A DNA stretch of 6,667 bases from Bdellovibrio sp. CG10_big_fil_rev_8_21_14_0_10_47_8 (GCA_002773975.1 PEZR01000092.1:5045-11711); one strand, 5' to 3'. Counted from the stretch's first letter, positions 1 through 5,733 are shown. Numbers and translations: made by a program. Notes: a model not told the origin generated them from the letters alone.

Positions 1-609
1 GAACTCAACTTTGAATATTTAAAACGTCTTTCAAGGCTCATCGAGACGATTCAACCAGAATGGGTTTCCGATCATGTTTGCTGGACCGGAGTAAGTGGTG
101 AAAATCTGCATGACCTTTTGCCTCTGCCGTACACGGAAGAAACATTAAAACATCTCACTGATCGAATTCTTAAAGTACAGGACTACCTGAAACGCAAAAT
201 GACCTTCGAGAATGTCTCTGCCTATATTTCGTTTGATCACTCCGAGATGACGGAGTGGGACTTCCTATCCGCACTAGCTCAACGGACCGGTTGTGATCTT
301 CTTCTCGATGTAAACAACGTCTATGTGAGCTCGATCAACCAGGGCTTTGAGGCCGAGACTTTCCTATTGGGTTTGCCGAAAGATCACATTAAGCAGATGC
401 ATCTTGCAGGTCACTCTATCGGTGAAAACTGTTTGATCGACACACATGATGCGCCCGTGTGCGAAGATGTCTGGCGTCTCTATAGAAAAGCAATCGACCT
501 TTTTCCAAAAACACCGACCCTCATTGAGTGGGACGATAAAATTCCAGAATTTTCTCGACTCGAGGAAGAAGCCCATCTTGCGAAACAAATATGGATGGGA
601 CTGAAATGA
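1..609 (+). CDS. MNIO / DUF692 family enzyme, BufB-like, 5' truncated
   Basis: The reading frame is open from base 1, so the N-terminus lies outside the window. The 202 visible residues are the C-terminal two thirds or so of a DUF692 TIM-barrel protein (family about 280 aa). These multinuclear non-heme iron oxidases modify cysteines of small precursor peptides, as MbnB does for methanobactin and BufB for copper-binding bufferins. Likely metal-ligand motifs, by visible residue, are SDHVCW (His25), FENVS (Glu70), LDVNNVYVSS (Asp103, Asn105/106), HLAGH (His134, His138), DTHD (Asp147, His149) and IEWDD (Glu176, Asp178). The stop overlaps the next gene start as ATGA, so the two are translationally coupled. 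With the DUF2063 and DoxX genes downstream, this fits a bufferin-type operon, and a DUF2282 or similar precursor gene is expected just upstream. The family is secure; the exact substrate is inferred. Confidence 0.93.
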   Translation, partial: ELNFEYLKRLSRLIETIQPEWVSDHVCWTGVSGENLHDLLPLPYTEETLKHLTDRILKVQDYLKRKMTFENVSAYISFDHSEMTEWDFLSALAQRTGCDLLLDVNNVYVSSINQGFEAETFLLGLPKDHIKQMHLAGHSIGENCLIDTHDAPVCEDVWRLYRKAIDLFPKTPTLIEWDDKIPEFSRLEEEAHLAKQIWMGLK

Positions 610-1502
610 AAAAATCAGCAATTGCCCTAAGAGATCTTCAGCAGTGGATGAAGTGGGTCATCACGGACCCGCGCGGGGTCGATGAAGCGCTTAGGTCGCC
701 AAATCCTACAGCCAATGCAAAATACCCAGAACGATATACTGAGCCCGAGATCTCAGCTTGCGGTGTCTTACTTGCCGCGGGAAACTCAAAAGTCGAGGAT
801 CGTCTTGGCATCTATGCCGAAGGTTACTTTGCTCGAATCCTAGAGTCTCTCGAAGCTGATTTTGAAAGAGTCAGAATTATTCTGGGAGAATTTCGATTCC
901 AAAAACTTGTTGTCGACTACCTCAAAGCTTTTCCATCACGCACGATTAATATTGGAGAGGTTGGAAAATATTTGGCTGGGTTCATCACCGACTATGAAGA
1001 GTTAAAAGAAATTAAATTTCTATCGGAACTTGCCGCACTCGAATGGAAGATGATCGAAGTTTTTTATTCGAACGATTCAAAGCTGTTTGATCCGGCCATT
1101 CTCAATCAAATCCCAGACGAGGCCTGGGAAACACTTCGCCTCGACTTCGACTCGTCAGTTGTCGTATTTGATTCCATTTGGCCCATCGATTTATTTTGGG
1201 AAATTGCCAAGGACGGTAATTACGAGTTCTCACAATCATCGACTCCCCGTTCATTTATTCTCTGGCGCAAAGACGGGATTGTTCACTTTCGAAAAAGCAA
1301 CGCTATCGAGAAGCTTCTAATTTCCAGGTTCCGTGAGCAAGATACGCTATCAAACTGCTTGGACGCTATTTCGAACTCAGAAAGCGAGAGTTCTTCCTCG
1401 GAAGACAAAGGCGCTTTAGTTATGGAATTCTTCTCTAACTGGGTTGCGGAGAAAATGCTTTCGGAATTGAAAATTCAATCTTCGATTAAAAATATTAGAT
1501 AA
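606..1502 (+). CDS. DUF2063 (BufC/HvfC-type) MNIO partner protein
   Basis: This 298-residue protein has an N-terminal DUF2063 domain (about residues 3-100), recognisable from the RLGIYAEGYFARILESLEAD segment and the following LGEFRFQKLVVDYL. In bufferin and related RiPP systems this family is the obligate partner of the MNIO enzyme and is thought to deliver the precursor peptide to it. The remaining two thirds is a more divergent C-terminal domain that I cannot subdivide. I chose the ATG at 606 because it forms an ATGA overlap with the upstream stop and has GGATGGGA just before it. A longer start at ATG 591 is possible but would use up that ribosome binding site. No signal peptide or membrane segment is seen, so it is cytoplasmic like its partner. 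Confidence 0.9.
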   Translation: MKKSAIALRDLQQWMKWVITDPRGVDEALRSPNPTANAKYPERYTEPEISACGVLLAAGNSKVEDRLGIYAEGYFARILESLEADFERVRIILGEFRFQKLVVDYLKAFPSRTINIGEVGKYLAGFITDYEELKEIKFLSELAALEWKMIEVFYSNDSKLFDPAILNQIPDEAWETLRLDFDSSVVVFDSIWPIDLFWEIAKDGNYEFSQSSTPRSFILWRKDGIVHFRKSNAIEKLLISRFREQDTLSNCLDAISNSESESSSSEDKGALVMEFFSNWVAEKMLSELKIQSSIKNIR

Positions 1503-1513
1503 AGGCGGTATTT

Positions 1514-1957
1514 ATGGAAAAGTGTCTTCAGCTATATAGCCTCATGAGAGAATGCTTGCGAAAAATTGAGTGGCTTGCTCCACTACTCGCTCGTTTCACG
1601 ATTGGCGTCGTCTTTATCGAAAGTGGCTGGGGCAAGCTCCATAATCTCGAGAAAGTGATCGATTTTTTCCAATCTCTCGGAATCCCGGCGGCGCAATATC
1701 AAGCACCTTTCGTAGCTGGAGTTGAGCTCGTTGCCGGCACACTCATCTTAGTTGGTCTCGCAACTCGCCTCGCTTCGATCCCGCTCATAGGAACGATGAT
1801 CGTCGCAATTATTACCGCTAAAAAAGATGACATCAGTGGATGGACCGACCTGTTCGGGATTTCGGAATTTCTCTATGTCGTTTTACTCATCTGGATCTTG
1901 CTCGCTGGCCCCGGCAAGGCATCGATCGACGAGCAAATTAAAAAGCGTACTATCTAG
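1514..1957 (+). CDS. DoxX family membrane protein
   Basis: This 147-residue integral membrane protein has four predicted hydrophobic segments (about 20-37, 63-82, 84-101 and 115-133). It carries the DoxX signature ESGWGKL after the first segment and GLATRLA between the second and third. The start at 1514 is preceded by AAAGGCGGT, which overlaps the stop of the previous gene, so it is the next cistron of the same operon (11-nt gap). DoxX proteins regularly accompany DUF692-DUF2063 pairs, where a role in membrane redox or export of the modified product has been suggested but not settled. The product class is clear; the biochemical role is not. Confidence 0.9.
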   Translation: MEKCLQLYSLMRECLRKIEWLAPLLARFTIGVVFIESGWGKLHNLEKVIDFFQSLGIPAAQYQAPFVAGVELVAGTLILVGLATRLASIPLIGTMIVAIITAKKDDISGWTDLFGISEFLYVVLLIWILLAGPGKASIDEQIKKRTI

Positions 1958-1958
1958 G

Positions 1959-1970
1959 CGCGCATGCGCG
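1959..1970. repeat. 12-bp perfect palindrome between convergent genes
   Basis: CGCGCATGCGCG reads the same on both strands and fills most of the 20-bp gap between the convergent doxX-like and anti-sigma stops. It could form only a very short hairpin and no T-run follows on either strand, so it is not a convincing intrinsic terminator. Confidence 0.5.
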
Positions 1971-1977
1971 GCTTCGA

Positions 1978-2235
1978 TTACTGCTTTTCGCTGCTGTCTG
2001 GATTCTTCAGACTCTCGAGAACTTTTTGTTCGAGCTCCCTGACTCGCTCAGGCTCCGTTCGAGTCAACTCTTTGTAATTTCTCTTAAGTTGATCCGCTAG
2101 CGCTTTCAGTTGTGCCGCGTATGCAGAGCAGTGCTTGCACATAAGAAGATGTGCTCGCAGCTCAAGTTTCTGGCGAAACTTGAGCTGCTGACTAGAGGAC
2201 AGAATTTTTACGATCTCTTTGCACGCAAGCATCAT
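1978..2235 (-). CDS. Small zinc-binding (ZAS / zf-HC2) anti-sigma factor
   Basis: This 85-residue protein carries the ZAS anti-sigma motif: Cys5, then His29-x3-Cys33-x2-Cys36. The spacing is very close to the zinc ligands of RsrA and ChrR. There is no membrane segment after the domain, so it is a soluble, cytoplasmic anti-sigma factor, and the last 40 or so residues are a charged, probably helical tail. It lies directly downstream of the ECF sigma gene, with its start overlapping the sigma stop as ATGA, the usual cognate-pair arrangement. A second ATG one codon later has better spacing from GGGA and could be the true start. It is expected to bind and silence the sigma factor until metal or thiol oxidation disturbs the zinc site. 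The signal is inferred. Confidence 0.85.
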   Translation of the reverse strand: MMLACKEIVKILSSSQQLKFRQKLELRAHLLMCKHCSAYAAQLKALADQLKRNYKELTRTEPERVRELEQKVLESLKNPDSSEKQ

Positions 2236-2822
2236 TTCCCGATCACTTTTCTTTCAATACACTCTCTCAGTCTATTCTTAGCCCGATAGAGAAGTACTCC
2301 AAGATTAGTGTTGGATACCTCCAAAATCTTACAGATTTCTGGCATTTCCAAATCCTCGACCTCACGAAAACAAAAAGCGGCCCGCTGATTCAAGGGAAGT
2401 CGCTCAATACAATCTTGGATCATTTGAAGGTTTTGAATTGATTCGACAAACTGATCAGGAGCGATCGGAGGTTTAGACCACGCTCCTTGGATATTAAAAC
2501 GATCCGCCATGACATCATCAATTGGATCATGACTATCGTTACGCTTGATCTCACGCCTCAATTCGCGCGATTTATTAATCAGTATCCCAAAGAGAAATGT
2601 TTTTACCTGCGAGCGCCCTTCAAATTCCGAAACAATCTCAAAAAATGTAGCCCAAACGGACTGAATAAGATCGTCCGCCTGGTGATCGCGAAACCCAAGA
2701 CTCAACGCGCCCTTAAGAAGCATTTCCGTGTATTGGTGGACAAGCTTTTCAAGAGCCACCCAGTTTTGAGCACGAAAAGCAGCAATGATTTCTGGAGTAG
2801 TTGTTAGTGCGTTTGAATCCAT
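2232..2822 (-). CDS. ECF-type RNA polymerase sigma factor
   Basis: This 196-residue sigma-70 family protein has only regions 2 and 4. Region 2 spans about residues 24-94, with ADDLIQSVWATFFEI for core binding and TFLFGILINKSRELRRE for the -10 recognition part. A linker follows, then region 4 at about 135-188, with ERLPLNQRAAFCFREVEDLEMPEIC and the recognition helix NTNLGVLLYRAKNRLREC. The start at ATG 2822 follows an AT-rich leader without a strong Shine-Dalgarno sequence. It is coupled to the ZAS anti-sigma gene and converges with the bufferin-like operon, which suggests that it transcribes that operon; the target promoter would be left of the window. ECF identity is secure, the regulon is inferred. 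Confidence 0.93.
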   Translation of the reverse strand: MDSNALTTTPEIIAAFRAQNWVALEKLVHQYTEMLLKGALSLGFRDHQADDLIQSVWATFFEIVSEFEGRSQVKTFLFGILINKSRELRREIKRNDSHDPIDDVMADRFNIQGAWSKPPIAPDQFVESIQNLQMIQDCIERLPLNQRAAFCFREVEDLEMPEICKILEVSNTNLGVLLYRAKNRLRECIERKVIGK

Positions 2823-2895
2823 AAATGAAGTAAATGTTCACATATTAACATCGTTAAGGCAAGGCTTAGGCTGGTCCGCATCCGAAGCGCGCAGG
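2823..2895 (-). other. 73-bp spacer upstream of the sigma gene
   Basis: This gap separates the MarR stop from the sigma start on the same strand. On the - strand it contains TTGCCTTAACGATGTTAATATG near the sigma start, but no -35/-10 pair with normal spacing. No terminator hairpin is obvious, so read-through from the AhpD-like/MarR genes into the sigma gene cannot be excluded. Confidence 0.4.
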
Positions 2896-3345
2896 TCAAA
2901 TTGATTTAATTGAAGCGGCGCGACGCCTAAGGGCCTCAAGCTCCTTTGACGTTTGCGATCCGAGAGGCTGCACGAGCATTTTTACTCGCGCCCCATGTCG
3001 AGGAAAGATGTCTTCAAAGATCCGGACACCTTTATTTGTGAGAACGACTTCCGGTCGTTTTTGCCCCGAAGGAAGGTCGAATTTAATAAGGCCGTCGGCT
3101 TCCATTCGCCGTAAAAACATCGACATGTTTGACCGGGTAACGAGTAATTTGCGAGAAAGAGCCGACGCCTTAAGTCGGCCTTCAAAGTACAAATGGAATA
3201 GAACCTGAAAACGAGAGACCGACATGCCCTCGTCAGCCAGGCTTTTTTCAAGCCTACTGTAAACAGCCTGAAATGCCCCCATCAAGAGACGCCAACTCTT
3301 GATTTCGTCCCGATCAATAATTTTAAGTAACGCATTCTTGGCCAA
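2896..3345 (-). CDS. MarR family transcriptional regulator
   Basis: This 149-residue winged-helix protein has N-terminal dimerisation helices (about 10-40) and a helix-turn-helix at about 60-85 (KASALSRKLLVTRSNMSMFL, then RRMEADGLI). A wing follows at about 86-104 (SGQKRPEVVLTNKG) and then a C-terminal helix. The start is TTG at 3345: no ATG or GTG fits this frame before an upstream stop, and AAGGGG lies 7 nt before the TTG. It contains no cysteine at all, so it cannot sense peroxide or thiol reagents through cysteine oxidation as OhrR does, and a ligand-binding mechanism is more likely. It lies 65 bp downstream of the AhpD-fold gene on the same strand and probably regulates it or itself. Confidence 0.9.
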   Translation of the reverse strand: MAKNALLKIIDRDEIKSWRLLMGAFQAVYSRLEKSLADEGMSVSRFQVLFHLYFEGRLKASALSRKLLVTRSNMSMFLRRMEADGLIKFDLPSGQKRPEVVLTNKGVRIFEDIFPRHGARVKMLVQPLGSQTSKELEALRRRAASIKSI

Positions 3346-3372
3346 CGAAAACCCCTTGCGCAGCGGACATCC

Positions 3373-3395
3373 TATTCACAAGGAGAATAATATTC
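3373..3395. promoter_or_regulatory. Candidate MarR operator (TATTC/GAATA half-sites)
   Basis: Three short inverted half-sites lie in the 65-bp spacer just before marR: TATTC at 3373-3377, GAATA at 3385-3389 and TATTC at 3391-3395. The last two form a GAATA-A-TATTC palindrome. Short AT-rich palindromes immediately upstream of the gene are typical of autoregulating MarR proteins. This is a positional inference, since no second copy was found upstream of the AhpD-like gene. Confidence 0.3.
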
Positions 3396-3410
3396 AATGA
3401 GAGATGGCTA

Positions 3411-3968
3411 TTACTTTTCGCGCGACCAAACAAACGGCTTGAACGCTTCATCTACTTCCGTTTTAGAAATATGATTAACGTAATTGGAAAGCGTCTTCAT
3501 AGTAACACCGACAATGACAGCCAATAGCTGCTCTTTAGCATAACCAGCCCCAAGAAACTGTTTCACATCCGAGTCGTCCACCCACCCTCGCGCCGCCACG
3601 ATACGTTTTGTAAATGCCCGGAGTGCTTCGAGTCTTGAGTCCGAAAGGCTTTCCCCCGCACGAAGCTGCTGAATGATCTTCTCGTCGAGCTTCGACATCG
3701 CTGAAATGGCGGAGTGCGCAGCCATGCAATAAGCGCAATTATTTTCGCGACTCACGGTTAGGGCCACAATCTGTTGTTCTAAGGCGCTCAAGCCTGAAGC
3801 TGCAAAGCTGTCGCCTAAGGCCAGGTAAGCTTTTAAGGCGTCTGGATTGTGCGCGAAATTACCCATGAGATTCGGGACCATTCCATACTTCTTCTGTACC
3901 TCTTCTAAAATTGGCTTTGCCGAATCAGGCGCGCTCTCGATTGAAACTGGAGAAATGAGTTTTGGCAT
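3411..3968 (-). CDS. AhpD-fold carboxymuconolactone decarboxylase / peroxidase-related protein
   Basis: This 185-residue all-helical protein belongs to the peroxidase-related branch of the CMD/AhpD family. An N-terminal segment (about 1-55, with VQKKYGMVPNLMGNFAHNP) precedes the CMD core (about 56-150). The core has the redox motif Cys78-Ala-Tyr-Cys81-Met-Ala-Ala-His85, preceded by a Glu-rich helix with Glu64 and Glu75. The complete CxxCxxxH site suggests thiol-dependent hydroperoxide reductase or disulfide activity, though natural substrates of this branch are mostly unknown. The start at 3968 has AAAGGAAAAG in front. It is the first gene of a probable two-gene unit with marR downstream, and its upstream region is shared, back to back, with the merR promoter. 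Confidence 0.9.
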   Translation of the reverse strand: MPKLISPVSIESAPDSAKPILEEVQKKYGMVPNLMGNFAHNPDALKAYLALGDSFAASGLSALEQQIVALTVSRENNCAYCMAAHSAISAMSKLDEKIIQQLRAGESLSDSRLEALRAFTKRIVAARGWVDDSDVKQFLGAGYAKEQLLAVIVGVTMKTLSNYVNHISKTEVDEAFKPFVWSREK

Positions 3969-4171
3969 AACTTTTCCTTTCGTTGTTTTTTGTAAGTGAA
4001 GAACTAGCTCGATTTCTTACATTTATTTGGAGGGAGACCCAAAATCACTGAGGCGTTTCACGACGACCCAAATCGTTACCTGCCACAATCAAGCCAGGAA
4101 ATTGAACGAACGACCTTATCTCGCAATCCCCGCGTTACACCCGACTCATTTAGGCAAAATCAAAATTTGTC
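3969..4171. other. Divergent intergenic region between AhpD-like gene and merR
   Basis: About 200 bp separate the - strand AhpD-like gene from the merR promoter. It should hold the promoter of the AhpD-like gene, but I cannot define a -35/-10 pair with normal spacing there. A weak GTAAG...CTTAC inverted repeat at 3992-4020 is the only structure seen. A 65-codon open frame beginning with TTG at 4027 has no family features and runs across the mer promoter, so it is not called as a gene. Confidence 0.4.
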
Positions 4172-4203
4172 TTGAGTCTGTAGTTAACTACAGAGTTTAT
4201 AAT
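4172..4203 (+). promoter_or_regulatory. MerR-type promoter and operator of the mer operon
   Basis: A -35 element TTGAGT (4172-4177) and a perfect -10 TATAAT (4198-4203) are separated by 20 bp, longer than the optimal 17. Within the spacer lies an 18-bp perfect palindrome, TCTGTAGTTAACTACAGA (4177-4194). Overlong spacers with a central dyad are the hallmark of MerR-family activated promoters, where the metal-bound regulator untwists the DNA to realign the elements. Transcription should start near 4210-4212, at or next to the merR start codon. Confidence 0.88.
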
Positions 4204-4211
4204 GATCTCAT

Positions 4212-4628
4212 ATGGGCAAATTGATTAATGCTATTTCAATTGGTGCACTCTCGAAGCAGTCAGGTATCGGAATTGAGACCATCAGATTCTATGAGCGCAT
4301 TGGCGTTTTGATTCCGGCGGGTCGCAAAGCGTCTGGATACAGGTACTACGATGATGAGTCGACCAAGACGCTTCGCTTTCTCAGACACGCAAAGGATCTC
4401 GGATTCAGCCTTGCCGAAATCAAAGCGCTTCTAAAACTTCGCGCAGGTAAGACATCTCAGTGCGAGCAAGTGCAGATACAAGCCTCAAAGCATCTACAAG
4501 ACGTCGAAGATAAAATCAGGCACCTGGAGAGCATTCAGCGCGCACTTTCGAAACTCATACGACAATGTCGAAATAAGCGAACTAACGAAGGCTGTCCTAT
4601 TTTGGATTGCTTCGAGGAGGAGGGCTGA
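4212..4628 (+). CDS. merR: MerR, mercury-responsive transcriptional regulator
   Basis: This 138-residue protein has the MerR winged HTH at the N-terminus (ISIGALSKQSGIGIETIRFYE at about 8-28, GYRYYDDE at 42-49). A long dimerisation helix (about 83-118) and a short C-terminal metal-binding loop follow. Cys84, Cys119 and Cys128 have exactly the spacing of the three Hg(II) ligands Cys82, Cys117 and Cys126 of Tn501 MerR, including the GCP motif around the last one. This makes a true mercury sensor much more likely than a Cu, Zn or Pb homologue. It is the first gene of the operon it controls, so it should be autoregulated. The ATG at 4212 lies only about 0-2 nt from the predicted transcription start, implying a leaderless message. 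A TTG at 4221 is a less likely alternative. Confidence 0.93.
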   Translation: MGKLINAISIGALSKQSGIGIETIRFYERIGVLIPAGRKASGYRYYDDESTKTLRFLRHAKDLGFSLAEIKALLKLRAGKTSQCEQVQIQASKHLQDVEDKIRHLESIQRALSKLIRQCRNKRTNEGCPILDCFEEEG

Positions 4629-4633
4629 AATCT

Positions 4634-4987
4634 ATGGCAGATAATAAATTAGAAAATAAATCCGGCTGGCTCGTCGGAGGAGGATTATTAGCAGCCATTA
4701 TTTCCTCTCTCTGCTGCATTGGCCCTCTGATCCTCACGGTACTTGGAGTTTCCGGCGCGGCGGCGTTATCAAAATTCGAAACCATCCGTGTTCCGATGAT
4801 CATCGTAGTTTTTGTTTTATTTGGAATCGCAGGATTTGCGCTTTATCGAAAACGGAATAGCTGCGCTCCAGATTCGATTTGTGCTGACCCCAAAAAGTAT
4901 CGACAAATGGTCCTAATATATTGGGCTGGACTCGCAACAGCCCTCCTTGGAATTACGTCGCCTCAATGGGTTCCATGGCTTTTTTAA
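4634..4987 (+). CDS. merT: MerT, inner-membrane mercuric ion transporter
   Basis: This 117-residue protein is the usual MerT size, with three hydrophobic segments (about 12-38, 50-70 and 91-108). The vicinal pair Cys27-Cys28 sits in the first helix (SSLCCIGPL), and Cys77 and Cys83 lie in the cytoplasmic loop between helices 2 and 3, matching the two Hg(II) relay pairs of MerT. It accepts Hg(II) from periplasmic MerP and carries it inward. The ATG at 4634 is chosen because a strong AGGAGGAGGG (4615-4624), overlapping the end of merR, lies 9 nt upstream. The longer frame from TTG 4607 would start inside merR and precede that site. The gap to merR is 5 nt. Confidence 0.93.
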   Translation: MADNKLENKSGWLVGGGLLAAIISSLCCIGPLILTVLGVSGAAALSKFETIRVPMIIVVFVLFGIAGFALYRKRNSCAPDSICADPKKYRQMVLIYWAGLATALLGITSPQWVPWLF

Positions 4988-5006
4988 TAGAAAAGGAGAG
5001 ATGAGC

Positions 5007-5303
5007 ATGAAGACCATAGTTTTTTTATCTGCATTTCTTGTCACTGCTGGAGCCTTCAGCGAGGCACTCGCTGACGAGGCATGTTTTGAAGTTCAGAATA
5101 TGACCTGCGCCACTTGCCCACTGACGGTTAAAATCGCGGTCAAAAAATTAAATGGTGTTTCCAGCGTTGTGGCATCTCTTAGGGAGAGAAATGCGATTGT
5201 CGAATTCGATCCTAAGATCGTGAGTAAAACCGAGATTCAGAAGGCCATCGGCGAAGTTGGTTACAAGGCGATTCCCCAAGACTGCAAGAAAAACAAAGAT
5301 TGA
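5007..5303 (+). CDS. merP: MerP, periplasmic mercuric ion-binding protein
   Basis: This 98-residue precursor has a Sec signal peptide (basic Lys2, hydrophobic 4-17, cleavage likely after ALA at 20-22). A single heavy-metal-associated domain follows, with the motif NMTCATCP (Cys34 and Cys37), where MerP normally has GMTCAAC. The C-terminal half reads through EFDPKIVSKTEIQKAIGEVGYKA, as expected for the betaalphabetabetaalphabeta fold. It binds Hg(II) in the periplasm and hands it to MerT. The ATG at 5007 is 8 nt after AGGAG; an ATG at 5001 is only 2 nt away from it and is less likely. Two extra cysteines, Cys26 at the mature N-terminus and Cys93 near the C-terminus, are unusual for MerP. The gene follows merT by 19 nt. 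Confidence 0.93.
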   Translation: MKTIVFLSAFLVTAGAFSEALADEACFEVQNMTCATCPLTVKIAVKKLNGVSSVVASLRERNAIVEFDPKIVSKTEIQKAIGEVGYKAIPQDCKKNKD

Positions 5304-5313
5304 GGTGACTATT

Positions 5314-5685
5314 ATGGATTACAAAAAAATCGACCCTGCTTTAGAACTCATGAAGGAGTTCAGTAAAGCGACGAATGGGATGCCAGCTCTCATCGAGCAG
5401 ATGAGGCAGAAGACGATTTTTTCGGACGGCGTCGTGCCAAAGAAATTCAAAATCTTGACCGCAATGATCTGGGTGATTTCCGCAAGGTGCGAGCCTTGCT
5501 TCAAATACTATATCCAACGAGCGGTTCAAGCAGGTTGCTCGGAGGCAGAACTCGGCGAGTTCCTCGCCGTTGCCTCAACGATGGGTGGATGTGTTGGAGA
5601 AATGTGGGCGATCAAGGCCTTCAAAGCGTTCAAGGATCATGGAGCCGATGATGTCTCTGAGCAGCCCCCGTCTTGTTGCATTTAG
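5314..5685 (+). CDS. AhpD-like (CMD family) protein of the mer operon, with C-terminal Cys-Cys
   Basis: This 123-residue protein has the CMD/AhpD helical core. It shows a redox-type motif Cys59-Glu-Pro-Cys62 followed by KYYIQRAVQAGCSEAELGEFL, and then the family's second helix pair STMGGCVGEMWAIKAF. The position of the AhpD catalytic His (four after the second Cys) is Tyr66, and the conserved upstream Glu is not evident, so peroxidase activity is doubtful. Six cysteines are present (59, 62, 75, 93, 121, 122), the last two in a terminal SCCI tail after a flexible EQPP stretch. The ATG at 5314 is preceded by TGAGGTG with 6-nt spacing, and the gap to merP is 10 nt. It is thus the fourth operon gene, in the place normally taken by merA. 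A role in binding or passing on incoming Hg(II) is inferred from context and cysteines only. Confidence 0.85.
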   Translation: MDYKKIDPALELMKEFSKATNGMPALIEQMRQKTIFSDGVVPKKFKILTAMIWVISARCEPCFKYYIQRAVQAGCSEAELGEFLAVASTMGGCVGEMWAIKAFKAFKDHGADDVSEQPPSCCI

Positions 5686-5733
5686 GACAGGTACGACCGC
5701 GTAGCCCTTCGGAAGTATCCGTTGAGTTTTGTT

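Noticed and set aside
364..621. 85-codon open frame on the - strand
   Set aside because: It lies wholly opposite the well-supported MNIO gene and has no family features.
1959..1970. Terminator between convergent operons
   Set aside because: The palindrome is only 12 bp with no usable loop beyond CATG and no T-run on either side.
2487..2807. 106-codon open frame on the + strand
   Set aside because: It is the antisense shadow of the sigma factor gene, which has clear region 2 and region 4 motifs.
4027..4224. 65-codon open frame on the + strand ahead of merR
   Set aside because: It begins with TTG, shows no family pattern, and crosses the whole mer promoter and the merR start, so it is almost surely chance.
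4607..4633. Longer MerT start at TTG
   Set aside because: The nine extra codons lie inside merR and include the AGGAGG site that serves the ATG at 4634.
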